This document shows positions 18,792 through 27,362 of a stretch of DNA of 64,000 nucleotides, piece after piece. The notes beneath the pieces were generated by a model. It made no database searches and was not told the origin of the DNA. It was given only the letters and a program-made list of their open reading frames with translations. Position numbers and translations under genes: made by a program. The stretch's first letter is position 1; each line of letters begins with the position of its first letter. The DNA lies in the NCBI GenBank assembly GCA_024123915.1, contig CP099650.1, positions 5,394,001 to 5,458,000 of the forward strand, written 5' to 3'. Origin of the DNA: Oxalobacteraceae bacterium OTU3CAMAD1 (GTDB taxonomy: Bacteria; Pseudomonadota; Gammaproteobacteria; Burkholderiales; Burkholderiaceae_D).

Positions 18792-19595
18792 TCAGCCGAA
18801 GCGGCCGGTGATGTAATCCTGGGTTTCCTTGCGGGCCGGATTCATGAAGATCTGATCGGTTTCGCCGAACTCGACCAGCTCGCCCAGGTACATATAGGCG
18901 GTGTAGTCCGAGCAACGCGCGGCCTGCTGCATGTTGTGGGTGACGATGGCGATCGTGTAATCCTGCTTCAGTTCGCTGATCAGTTCTTCCACTTTCGAGG
19001 TCGAGATCGGGTCCAGCGCCGAGGTCGGCTCGTCCAGCAGCAGCACGTCCGGTTTCACGGCGACGCCGCGCGCGATGCACAGGCGCTGTTGCTGGCCGCC
19101 CGACAGCGACAGGCCGCTCTTGGTCAGCTTGTCCTTGACCTCGCCCCACAGCGCGGCTTTTTTCAGCGCCCATTCGACGCGCTCGTCCATCTCGCCTTTC
19201 GACAGGTCTTCATACAGGCGCACGCCGAAGGCGATGTTGTCGTAGATCGACATCGGGAACGGGGTCGGCTTCTGGAACACCATGCCGACCTTGGCGCGCA
19301 GCATGTTGACGTCCTGGCCTTCTTCGAGGATGTTACGGCCGCGATACATGATCGAACCTTCGGCGCGCTGGCCAGGGTACAGGTCGTACATGCGGTTCAA
19401 GGTGCGCAGCAGGGTCGACTTGCCGCAGCCGGACGGGCCGATGAAGGCCGTCACCTGGCGCTCGTGGATGTCCAGGTTGACGTTGGTCAGGCTCTGGGTC
19501 TTACCGTAAAAGAAATTCAGGCCGCTGATTTCGATGGTCTTGCGCTTGTTGCCGGTCATGACGGCGGTATTTTCTGGGCTCAGTTGCGTATTCAT
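18792..19595 (-). CDS. pstB: Phosphate ABC transporter ATP-binding protein
   Basis: 267 residues. Complete ABC ATPase: Walker [11 protein letters not shown]-loop, signature [14 protein letters not shown], Walker [12 protein letters not shown] and the switch His in [12 protein letters not shown]. PstB-specific features include the [20 protein letters not shown] segment. It powers PstA/PstC for high-affinity phosphate uptake. Confidence 0.97.
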   Translation of the reverse strand: MNTQLSPENTAVMTGNKRKTIEISGLNFFYGKTQSLTNVNLDIHERQVTAFIGPSGCGKSTLLRTLNRMYDLYPGQRAEGSIMYRGRNILEEGQDVNMLRAKVGMVFQKPTPFPMSIYDNIAFGVRLYEDLSKGEMDERVEWALKKAALWGEVKDKLTKSGLSLSGGQQQRLCIARGVAVKPDVLLLDEPTSALDPISTSKVEELISELKQDYTIAIVTHNMQQAARCSDYTAYMYLGELVEFGETDQIFMNPARKETQDYITGRFG

Positions 19596-19625
19596 TTTCG
19601 ATCGCTTTTCTAGTGGTCGACGAGA

Positions 19626-20513
19626 TTAGTTCGGGATTTTTTGGCTGAACAGGGTGCGCGAGATGATATTCAGCGCCAACACACTGAAGGTCACCAGCAG
19701 CGCGCCGCCCCAGGCCAGGTCACGCCAGTTGTCGTAAGGGCTCATCGCGAAGCCGTAGATCACGACCGGGAGGTTGGCCATCGGGCCATTCATGTCCTTG
19801 CTGAAGAACTGGTTGTTCAACGCGGTGAACAGCAGCGGCGCGGTTTCGCCGGAGATGCGGGCAACAGCCAGCAACACGCCGGTGATGACGCCGGCCTTGA
19901 CGGCGCGCAGGCGCACCAGGGTCGCCACCTTCCAGCGTGGCGCGCCAAGGGCGAAGGCCGCTTCGAGCAGGCTGTTCGGCACCAGGCGCAGCATGTTGTC
20001 GGTGGTGCGCACCACGACCGGGATGGCGATCAGCGCCAGCGCGATCGAGCCGGCGTAACCGGAATAATGCTTGGTGGTGGCGACGTACATGGCCCAGACG
20101 AACATGCCGATCACGATCGATGGCGCCGACAGCATGATGTCGGTGACGAAGCGGGTGATGGCGGCGATCTTGTTCTCTTCGCCGTACTCGGCCAGGTAGA
20201 TGCCGGCCAGGATGCCGATCGGCGTGCTCAGCAACGTCGACAGGCCGACGATCATGAAGCTGCCGAAGATGGCGTTGGCCAGACCGCCGCCCTCGCTGCC
20301 CGGGGCCGGCGTGGTTTCGGTGAACATGTTCACGCTCAGCGCGCCGAAGCCCTTGATGATCAGGGTGATCAGGATCCACGACAGCACGGCCAGGCCGATG
20401 GTCATGGCGAACACCGACAGCGCGATGCCGATGCGGTGCTTCAGCAGGCGCTTGCGGTAGACCTTGTTGACCGGCGCAACGGCGTGCGCAGGGTTGATGA
20501 CGGCTTGGTTCAT
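19626..20513 (-). CDS. pstA: Phosphate ABC transporter permease PstA
   Basis: 295 residues with six membrane helices and the EAA-like cytoplasmic loop ([19 protein letters not shown]) that docks on PstB. The start codon overlaps the pstC stop in an ATGA, a mark of translational coupling between the two permease subunits. Confidence 0.96.
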   Translation of the reverse strand: MNQAVINPAHAVAPVNKVYRKRLLKHRIGIALSVFAMTIGLAVLSWILITLIIKGFGALSVNMFTETTPAPGSEGGGLANAIFGSFMIVGLSTLLSTPIGILAGIYLAEYGEENKIAAITRFVTDIMLSAPSIVIGMFVWAMYVATTKHYSGYAGSIALALIAIPVVVRTTDNMLRLVPNSLLEAAFALGAPRWKVATLVRLRAVKAGVITGVLLAVARISGETAPLLFTALNNQFFSKDMNGPMANLPVVIYGFAMSPYDNWRDLAWGGALLVTFSVLALNIISRTLFSQKIPN

Positions 20514-21565
20514 TTGATGCCTTCCTTGCGGGACATGCCGGCCAACATCAGTTTGGCGGCGGACAGAACGATAAACGTGATAACAAACAGGATCAGTGCC
20601 AGTGCGAACAGCGACGACGTATGCAGCACGGTGTCCGACTCGGCGAATTCGTTGGCCAAGGTCGAGGCGATCGAGTTACCGGCAGCGAACAAGGAGAACG
20701 ACAGCTTATTGGCGTTACCGATCACGAAGGTAACGGCCATCGTCTCGCCGAGCGCGCGGCCCAGGCCGAGCATGACGCCGCCGACGACGCCGGTCTTGGT
20801 GTAAGGCAGCACGATCTTGCGCACCACTTCCCAGCGGGTGCAGCCCAGGCCGTATGCCGATTCCTTCAGCACGGCCGGCACGATCTCGAACACGTCGCGC
20901 ATCACCGACGAGATGAACGGAATGATCATCACAGCCAGGATCAGCGCGGCGGTCAGGATGCCGATGCCCATGGTCGGGCCGCTGAAGAACGGTCCGATGA
21001 TCGGCAGCGGTCCCAGAACGGCTTTAAGCAATGGCTGCACGTGGTCGCCGAACAGCGGCGCAAACACGAACAGGCCCCACATGCCGTAGATGATCGACGG
21101 CACGCCGGCCAGCAGTTCGACGGCGGTGCCGAGCGGACGGCGCAGCGAGGCCGGGCAGATTTCGGTGAGGAACAAGGCGATGCCGAAGCTGACCGGGAAG
21201 GCGATCAGCAGCGCGATGCCGGACGTGGCCAGGGTGCCGACGATGGCGATCAGGGCGCCATATTTATCGTTGACCGGGTCCCATTCGACGGTGGTGATGA
21301 AGGCCGGGCCGAACTCCTTGAAGGCCGGCCAGGCGCCGATCATCAGCGAGATGATGATGCCAAGCAGCACCGCCAGCACGGACAGCGCGAACGTCATCGT
21401 CACTTTATGGAAGAAGAAATCCTGGATGCGCTGGTTGCGCATGGTGCGGTGCATCGCTTGCGTGGCAGCTTGCTCGGCAGCGGTCGCCTGGTTCGACTGG
21501 GCTGTGCTGGTATGCATCGACTGCTCCGGTTTTGGAAGTGGCGTGGAAGTGATATCAGCGCTCAT
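20510..21565 (-). CDS. pstC: Phosphate ABC transporter permease PstC
   Basis: 351 residues. The core is the binding-protein-dependent permease fold with the loop [20 protein letters not shown]. The N-terminal 45 residues before the first helix are longer than in E. coli PstC, polar and rich in Ala/Thr/Gln; an internal ATG (residue 17, MHTS) is a possible alternative start. It pairs with PstA through an ATGA overlap. Confidence 0.95.
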   Translation of the reverse strand: MSADITSTPLPKPEQSMHTSTAQSNQATAAEQAATQAMHRTMRNQRIQDFFFHKVTMTFALSVLAVLLGIIISLMIGAWPAFKEFGPAFITTVEWDPVNDKYGALIAIVGTLATSGIALLIAFPVSFGIALFLTEICPASLRRPLGTAVELLAGVPSIIYGMWGLFVFAPLFGDHVQPLLKAVLGPLPIIGPFFSGPTMGIGILTAALILAVMIIPFISSVMRDVFEIVPAVLKESAYGLGCTRWEVVRKIVLPYTKTGVVGGVMLGLGRALGETMAVTFVIGNANKLSFSLFAAGNSIASTLANEFAESDTVLHTSSLFALALILFVITFIVLSAAKLMLAGMSRKEGIK

Positions 21566-21667
21566 ATTGTTATCTCGTTGATGTAGGCTAGCCTGCGGCG
21601 TCCGGTTGGGCGCAGCAGGCTAACCCCCTCGCCGCCTTGAACTGCCGGGCGGCGAAGGGAGTCAGGA

Positions 21668-22714
21668 TTAGTAGATGGCCTTGCCCGAAGCGTCTTTCAG
21701 GTTGGCTTTCCAGGAATCCTGCACCAGTTTGACAACCGAAGCTGGCAGTGGAACGTAGTCCAGTTCGACGGCAGCGTTGCCGCCCGATTTGAAGGCCCAG
21801 TCGAAGAACTTGACGACTTCCTTGCCTTTGGCCGCGTCAGCCTGCACTTTGTGCATCAGGATGAACGACACGCCGGTGATCGGCCACGAGTTTTTACCAG
21901 CCTGGTCGGTCAGCACGACGCCGAAGCCCGGGGTCTTGGTCCACTCGGCGTTGGCGGCGGCGGCTTTGAAGAACTCGTCGTCAGGCTGCAGGAAATTGCC
22001 GTCCTTGTTTTTCAGCTGGGTGTGCGACATTTTGTTTTTCTTAGCGTAAGCCCACTCGACGTAGCCGATCGAACCCTTGATACGCTGAACGTTGGCGGCG
22101 ACGCCTTCGTTACCCTTGCCACCGACACCAACCACCCACTTCACTGCGGTGCCCGAGCCGACTTTGGTCTTGAACTCTGGGTTGGTTTTCGACAGGAAGT
22201 CGGTGAACAGGAACGAGGTGCCCGAACCGTCGGCGCGGTGCACCACGGTGATGTCTTCCGCTGGCAGTTTGACGCCTGGGTTGACGGCGGCGATTTCCGG
22301 CGCGTTCCACTTGGTGATCTTGCCCAGGTAGATGTCGCCGACGATCTGGCCGGTCATTTTCAGCTGGCCAGGGGTGATGCCGTCGAGGTTGACGATGGTG
22401 ACCACGCCGCCCATGATGGCAGGGAACTGCATCAGGCCTTCCGCGTCCAGGTCTTCCGCCTTCAGTGGCATGTCCGACGCGCCGAAGTCGACGGTCTTGG
22501 CTTTGATCTGCTTGATGCCAGCGCCCGAACCGACGGACTGATAGTTCAGGCCGTTGCCGGTGGCGGCTTTGTACTGCTCGGCCCACTTGGCGTAGATCGG
22601 GTACGGGAAGGTGGCGCCGGCGCCGGTCATATCGGCGGCGGTGGCGGCCGACGAGAATGCCATCACGGCAGACACGCCCACTACCAGGGAAGAGATCAAT
22701 TGTTTGATTCGCAT
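21668..22714 (-). CDS. pstS: Periplasmic phosphate-binding protein
   Basis: 348 residues with a signal peptide cleaved near ATAADMTGAG. The mature start GAGATFPYPIYAKWAEQY and the phosphate-contacting segments YQSVGSGAGIKQI and HRADGSGTSFLFTDFLS are characteristic of PstS. AAGGACTT precedes the ATG. It is the first gene of the pst-pho block, 52 bases downstream of a near-consensus Pho box. Confidence 0.97.
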   Translation of the reverse strand: MRIKQLISSLVVGVSAVMAFSSAATAADMTGAGATFPYPIYAKWAEQYKAATGNGLNYQSVGSGAGIKQIKAKTVDFGASDMPLKAEDLDAEGLMQFPAIMGGVVTIVNLDGITPGQLKMTGQIVGDIYLGKITKWNAPEIAAVNPGVKLPAEDITVVHRADGSGTSFLFTDFLSKTNPEFKTKVGSGTAVKWVVGVGGKGNEGVAANVQRIKGSIGYVEWAYAKKNKMSHTQLKNKDGNFLQPDDEFFKAAAANAEWTKTPGFGVVLTDQAGKNSWPITGVSFILMHKVQADAAKGKEVVKFFDWAFKSGGNAAVELDYVPLPASVVKLVQDSWKANLKDASGKAIY

Positions 22715-22766
22715 TTCAAGTCCTTTGTTATGACAGGTTAGGATGCTGCGCAGTCTACCGGGGCAA

Positions 22767-22784
22767 TATGACAGGTTTATGACA
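22767..22784 (-). promoter_or_regulatory. Pho box of pstS
   Basis: On the minus strand it reads TGTCATAAACCTGTCATA: two exact TGTCATA heptamers with a 4-base A/T-richer linker, the 11-bp PhoB repeat. It ends 52 bases before the pstS ATG, where it can replace the -35 element. The 312-base pstS-ppk gap contains this site, a perfect palindrome and a second Pho box, and no gene. Confidence 0.93.
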
Positions 22785-22888
22785 TGCCAAAAAAATCTCT
22801 AAAATAACCATGTGTCCATGTTTTACGCGGCGTTTCCCCTATGAGAACGGCTAAAATGTCACAAACAGACCGCCTCATGTTACGCCCT

Positions 22889-22908
22889 CTTGTCACAATT
22901 GTGACAAG
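22889..22908. promoter_or_regulatory. Perfect 20-bp palindrome between pstS and ppk
   Basis: CTTGTCACAATTGTGACAAG equals its own reverse complement. It contains two TGTCACA half-sites facing each other, unlike the direct-repeat form of a Pho box. Its place between two divergent Pho boxes suggests an operator for a dimeric regulator, or a PhoB site in an unusual arrangement. Confidence 0.6.
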
Positions 22909-22933
22909 CCCCCACGTCATTTATGACATGTCA

Positions 22934-22951
22934 TGTCACAGAGTTGTCATA
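22934..22951 (+). promoter_or_regulatory. Pho box of ppk
   Basis: TGTCACA-GAGT-TGTCATA on the plus strand, with the correct 7+4+7 spacing, 75 bases before the ppk ATG. A plausible -10 (TACACT, 22961-22966) follows nine bases later. It indicates phosphate-starvation control of polyphosphate synthesis. Confidence 0.85.
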
Positions 22952-23026
22952 TTTTGTATTTACACTGTTGCAATCATTATTCTGTCGATACAGGCTAGAA
23001 TTACACCATCTGCAAAGTGATATGAC

Positions 23027-25126
23027 ATGAAGCCTGACTTGCATGCTGAAGTAAATAAGAACTCTGCTTTTCTGGACCGGGAACTGTCGCAACTGATGTT
23101 CAACCGGCGAGTGCTGGCGCAAGCCGAAGACAAGAACATTCCTTTATTAGAACGCCTGCGTTATCTGTGCATCGCCAGCAGCAACCTGGACGAGTTTTTC
23201 GAGGTGCGCGTGGCCAGCCTGCTGGCCGCCGGCAGCGTCGACGGCTCGCTGGCCAACCACCCCGCCCTGGTCGCCACGCTCTCGCGCATCTGCGAGGAAT
23301 GCCATGTGCTGGTCGAGCACCAATATGAAATCCTCAACCAGGAAGTGCTGCCCGAACTGGCCGCCAACGGCGTCCACCTGGTGCGCCACAACGAGCGCAA
23401 CGAAGCCCAGCGCGCCTGGGTCAAGGAATATTTCGACACCGAGGTGCGCCCGCTGCTGACGCCGATCGGCCTCGATCCGGCCCACCCCTTCCCCCAGGTC
23501 GTCAATAAAAGTCTCAATTTCATCGTTTCGCTGAACGGCAAGGACGCCTTCGGCCGTGGCACGGCGATCGCCATCGTCAAGGCGCCACGTGTGCTGCCGC
23601 GCGTGATCCGCCTGCCGGACGAGCTGTCCGACAGCGGCGGTGTGTCGTTCTGCCTGCTGTCTTCGATCATCCACGCGCATATCTCCGACCTGTTCGCAGG
23701 ACGCGAAGTGATCGCCTATTCGCAATTCCGCGTTACCCGCGACAGCGACCTGTGGGTCGACGAGGACGAGGTCAAGAACCTGCGCCAGGCGCTCAAGGGT
23801 GAGTTGCAGGGACGCCAGTTCGGCACCTCGGTGCGGCTGGAAGTGGCCAAGAACTGCCCGCCGGAACTGTCGCAGTTCCTGCTCGACCAGTTCGGCCTGC
23901 ACCAAAGCCGCCTGTACGCGGTCAACGGCCCGGTCAACCTGGTGCGCCTGACCGAGATCATGGACCACGTCGACAATCCGGCGCTGCGCTTCACCCCGTT
24001 CTTCCCGGGCATCGCCCAGAAACCCGGCAGCGCCGACATCTTCGCCGCGCTGCGCAAGGGCGATATCCTGCTGCACCATCCGTTCCAGTCGTTCCAGACC
24101 GTGATCGACTTCATCCGCAGCGCGGCGCTGGACCCGTCAGTGGTGGCGATCAAGCAAACCATTTACCGCACCGGCATGAACTCGGACCTGATGGAATCGC
24201 TGATCACGGCCGCGCGCATGGGCAAGGAAGTGACCGTCATCGTCGAGCTGAAGGCGCGCTTCGACGAGGAAGCCAACATCAACTGGGCGGATAAACTCGA
24301 GCAGGCCGGCGCCCAGGTGGTGTACGGCGTGGTCGGCCTGAAAACCCACGCCAAGGTGGCGCTGGTGATCCGCCGCGAGGAAGGCAAGCTGCGCTTCTAC
24401 GCCCACCTCGGCACCGGCAACTATCACCCGACGACAACCAAGTTCTATACCGACTTCGGCCTGCTGACCTGCCATCCGGGCATCAGCCAGGAGGTCAACG
24501 AGGTGTTCATCCACCTGACCAGTCTCACCAAGCCGCACCGGCTGACGCATTTGTGGCTGGCGCCGTTCGCGCTGCAAAACGAGATCATCAAATGCATCCG
24601 CAACGAGGCGCGTATCGCGCGCGCCGGCCGCCCCGGACGTATTATTGTTAAGATGAACGCGCTGGTGGACGAATCGGTGATCCGCGCGCTGTACGCGGCG
24701 TCCAAGGACGGCGTCAAGATCGATCTGATCGTGCGCGGCGCGTGCACCCTGAAGCCGGGCGTGCCGGGCTTGTCGGAAAACATCCGCGTGCGCTCGATCA
24801 TCGGCCGCTTCCTGGAGCACAGCCGCATTTATTACTTCCGCAACGATCTGGCGCACGACGTGATGCTGTCGAGCGCCGACTGGATGAGCCGCAACTTGTT
24901 CCGCCGCATCGAGGTGGCGTTCCCGATTCTGGACAAAACCCTCAAGCGGCGCGTGCTGGCCGAGGGCTTGAATCCGTATTTGAAGGACAATGTCAACGCA
25001 TGGGAGCTGGAAGCGGACGGGCATTACACGCGGCGCAAGACGCGCGCCAAGCAGATCGGCTTTAGCGCCCAGCAGCATTTGATGGAAACGCTGGGCACGC
25101 CGGGGGCGAACCTCGGCGACGGCTAA
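23027..25126 (+). CDS. ppk1: Polyphosphate kinase 1
   Basis: 699 residues, normal Ppk1 length. It makes polyphosphate from ATP reversibly. The N-terminal domain starts FLDRELSQLMFNRRVLAQA; the C-terminal phospholipase-D-like halves carry the phosphorylated-histidine motif KTHAKV (His441) and the second His in FYAHLGTGNYHP (His460), plus the Arg/Lys-rich RIYYFRND region. It is divergent from pstS behind its own Pho box and is followed 71 bases later by sixA. No exopolyphosphatase gene follows in the window. Confidence 0.97.
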   Translation: MKPDLHAEVNKNSAFLDRELSQLMFNRRVLAQAEDKNIPLLERLRYLCIASSNLDEFFEVRVASLLAAGSVDGSLANHPALVATLSRICEECHVLVEHQYEILNQEVLPELAANGVHLVRHNERNEAQRAWVKEYFDTEVRPLLTPIGLDPAHPFPQVVNKSLNFIVSLNGKDAFGRGTAIAIVKAPRVLPRVIRLPDELSDSGGVSFCLLSSIIHAHISDLFAGREVIAYSQFRVTRDSDLWVDEDEVKNLRQALKGELQGRQFGTSVRLEVAKNCPPELSQFLLDQFGLHQSRLYAVNGPVNLVRLTEIMDHVDNPALRFTPFFPGIAQKPGSADIFAALRKGDILLHHPFQSFQTVIDFIRSAALDPSVVAIKQTIYRTGMNSDLMESLITAARMGKEVTVIVELKARFDEEANINWADKLEQAGAQVVYGVVGLKTHAKVALVIRREEGKLRFYAHLGTGNYHPTTTKFYTDFGLLTCHPGISQEVNEVFIHLTSLTKPHRLTHLWLAPFALQNEIIKCIRNEARIARAGRPGRIIVKMNALVDESVIRALYAASKDGVKIDLIVRGACTLKPGVPGLSENIRVRSIIGRFLEHSRIYYFRNDLAHDVMLSSADWMSRNLFRRIEVAFPILDKTLKRRVLAEGLNPYLKDNVNAWELEADGHYTRRKTRAKQIGFSAQQHLMETLGTPGANLGDG

Positions 25127-25197
25127 TAACAACAACGCACGGCGGGCCGGAAGGTTCGCCGCTGGGATCTTTTTCTAATGATAGTCAGGAGAAAAGC

Positions 25198-25665
25198 ATG
25201 GATCTCATTTTATGGCGGCATGCGGAAGCCGAGGATGCGGCGCCCGGCATGTCCGATCTGGAACGCTCGCTGACGGCCAAGGGCGTCAAGCAGGCGCGTC
25301 GCATGGGGCAATGGCTCAATTCGCAGCTGCCCGACAGCTGCCGCATATTGACCAGCCCTTCCGTGCGCACCTTGCAGACGGTCGAGGCGCTGGGACGCAA
25401 ATATAAAATCCATACCGATCTGGCGCCCGGCGCCGATCCGTCCGATATCCTGAAGGCGGCCAACTGGCCCGGCGGCAAGGATTCGGTGCTGGTGGTCGGC
25501 CATCAACCGACTTTGGGCCAGGTCGCCTCGATGTTGTTGACGGGCGACGATCTCGAATGGGATATCCGCAAGGCCAGCGCCTGGTGGTTCGCGCAGCGCG
25601 ATCCGGGCAATGCCATGAGCGTGTATCTAAAAGCGGTGATGGCGGCCGATCTGGTGGTGAAATAG
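25198..25665 (+). CDS. sixA: Phosphohistidine phosphatase SixA-type
   Basis: 155 residues of the histidine-phosphatase (RHG-like) superfamily. The catalytic motif is LWRHAEAED near the N-terminus, with partner Arg in TSPSVRTLQT and the second His in VVGHQPTLGQ. SixA dephosphorylates phosphohistidine on signalling or PTS proteins. AGGAG precedes the ATG. Its position behind ppk is shared by related genomes from general knowledge and suggests a link to phosphate metabolism, which is unproven. Confidence 0.9.
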   Translation: MDLILWRHAEAEDAAPGMSDLERSLTAKGVKQARRMGQWLNSQLPDSCRILTSPSVRTLQTVEALGRKYKIHTDLAPGADPSDILKAANWPGGKDSVLVVGHQPTLGQVASMLLTGDDLEWDIRKASAWWFAQRDPGNAMSVYLKAVMAADLVVK

Positions 25666-25746
25666 CGACGGCGGGATCATAGTCGAGCTTGCAAAGCGGC
25701 AATGATCTGCTAAAGTGAAATCGTATCAACCAGAGGGGGGAATACG

Positions 25747-25866
25747 ATGTTTTTTACCTTGCTCACGATGGGCATCTTCGGAGGAATGGCCGCCCTTGTT
25801 GTCTACGAATTGATGCAGGAGACCGCAGGCAGCAAACATAAACTGACCGACCGCTATCACGAATAG
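25747..25866 (+). CDS. Small predicted single-pass membrane protein, 39 aa
   Basis: A short ORF with a very strong ribosome site (AGAGGGGGG) before the ATG. The product begins with a hydrophobic helix, MFFTLLTMGIFGGMAALVVY, then a charged tail (about 19 residues, ending DRYHE). The layout is that of a small inner-membrane protein with a cytoplasmic or periplasmic tail. No family is recognised. The ribosome site and clean helix/tail division support it being translated; conservation is untested. Confidence 0.55.
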   Translation: MFFTLLTMGIFGGMAALVVYELMQETAGSKHKLTDRYHE

Positions 25867-25950
25867 CACACCGCTTCATACGAAGCCCGCTCGGCGCCAA
25901 TTGGCGCCGATGTTCGTTAACGCGTGGCGGTCAATATATCGGCGGCGCTT

Positions 25951-26057
25951 GGCCGATTACGGCGTGCCGCCTAATCCGCCCTACGTGTCTCCGTGGTCCA
26001 GCGACAGTCGAAGCCATCGGAACCACGTAGGGCGGATTAGCGAAGCGTAATCGGCCA
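25951..26057. repeat. Two-armed palindromic repeat, copy 5, arms in reversed order
   Basis: A type B arm (25951-25987, ending CCCTACGTG) comes first and a type A arm (26023-26057, starting CACGTAGGG) second, so GGCC ends face outward and GTAGGG ends face inward across about 35 bases. This is inside-out compared with the other copies. It lies between the 39-aa ORF and the convergent potF-like gene. Confidence 0.85.
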
Positions 26058-26083
26058 CGCTCCGCTGGCATCGCCCGCTTACA

Positions 26084-27196
26084 CTACCGGCCGGTTTTGA
26101 ACTTGGTATAGGTGCGCGTGATCACGCGGCGGATATCCGCCGGCACCGCCTCAGGCGCTGCCATGCGCTGCTTGTCGGCCTCGGACAGGAAAATCGTCTT
26201 GTTCGCCGCGATATCCTTGCGCACGAACTTCAAACTGGCCGCGTTCGGGTTGGCGTAAAACACCTTGTTGGTCAGGCTGGCGTGCACTTCCGGACGCATA
26301 ATGTAATTGATCCACAAATGCGCGTTGTTCGGATGCGGCGCGTCGGCCGGAATCGCCATCGTATCGAACATCAACGCCGCCGGCGTCTTGGGTATCAGCG
26401 CCTCGATCACATTGCCGTTCTTGGCATCGACCGCGCGCTGGCGGGCGATGTTGATATCACCAGACCAGCCCAACGAAACACAAACCGCGCCGTTGGCCAG
26501 ATCGTTGATATAGCCCGACGAGCTGAACAACGTTACGCTCGGACGGATCGCCGACAGCAGCTTGCCCGCTTCGGCGTAGTCCCCGGCGTTTTTCGAGTAC
26601 GCCGGTTTGCCCAGATACATCAACGCCGCTGGCAACACCTCCGACGGCGAATCCAGGAACGACACGCCGCACGATTTCAGCTTGGACACATACTCAGGCT
26701 TGAACAGCAGGTCCCAGGCGTTCTCCGGCATTGGCAGGTTGCCCAGCGCGGCCTTGACCTTGTTGACGTTGATGCCGACAGTGGTATAGCCCCACAGCCA
26801 GTCGACCAGATATTCGTTGGCCGGGTCGATGCTGGCCAGCTTGGCCTGGATCGCCGGATCGAGGTTCTTCAGGTTCGGCAGCTTGGACTTGTCCAGCTTG
26901 CGCAGCAGCTTGCCTTCGATCTGCAGGCGCGCCCACGGCGCGGTCGGCACCACGATGTCGTAACCGGACTTGCCGGCCACCAGCTTGGAATTGAGAATCT
27001 CGTTGTTGTCGAAAACATCATAACGGACCTTGATGCCCGTTTCTTTTTCGAAGTTTTTAACCGTGTCTTCCGCGATGTAATCGGACCAGTTATAGATGTT
27101 GAGGACTTTTTCCTCAGGCGCCTGGGCGGCGACCTGCCCCACGGCGGCCATCAAACCTGCGGCGACCAGCGCCGCGCCAACGAACTTCCCTGCCAT
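26084..27196 (-). CDS. Periplasmic polyamine-binding protein (PotF/SpuD type)
   Basis: 370 residues from the ATG at 27196, which has GGAGG at the right distance; an ATG eight codons upstream lacks one. The signal peptide is followed by EKVLNIYNWSDYIAEDTVKNF, a hallmark of PotD/PotF binding proteins, with YDIVVPTAPWARLQIEGKL and LVDWLWGYTTVGINV. It should bind putrescine or spermidine in the periplasm. No permease or ATPase gene is adjacent, so it is an orphan here that must share a transporter encoded elsewhere, or act as a sensor. Confidence 0.9.
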   Translation of the reverse strand: MAGKFVGAALVAAGLMAAVGQVAAQAPEEKVLNIYNWSDYIAEDTVKNFEKETGIKVRYDVFDNNEILNSKLVAGKSGYDIVVPTAPWARLQIEGKLLRKLDKSKLPNLKNLDPAIQAKLASIDPANEYLVDWLWGYTTVGINVNKVKAALGNLPMPENAWDLLFKPEYVSKLKSCGVSFLDSPSEVLPAALMYLGKPAYSKNAGDYAEAGKLLSAIRPSVTLFSSSGYINDLANGAVCVSLGWSGDINIARQRAVDAKNGNVIEALIPKTPAALMFDTMAIPADAPHPNNAHLWINYIMRPEVHASLTNKVFYANPNAASLKFVRKDIAANKTIFLSEADKQRMAAPEAVPADIRRVITRTYTKFKTGR

Positions 27197-27320
27197 AGCA
27201 CCTCCGAAAAGTGGATTCATTCACAACCCGTGATGATCGGGCATCCACCGTTTCCACGCAAGGAGTTCGTTAGAAAATCCCACCCGCCGGCTCACGGGCA
27301 AGCCAGCGGCGCGCGCCATG

Positions 27321-27347
27321 GGGTCGTACCCGCCGGGTACGACCCCG
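27321..27347. repeat. GGGGTCGTACCC hairpin, copy 3
   Basis: A perfect 12-bp inverted repeat with a GCC loop, followed by the GTGCGGGTT element seen with the other copies. It lies just downstream of the minus-strand fliD stop and may end its transcription. Confidence 0.85.
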
Positions 27348-27362
27348 CTTGGGTGTGCGGGT

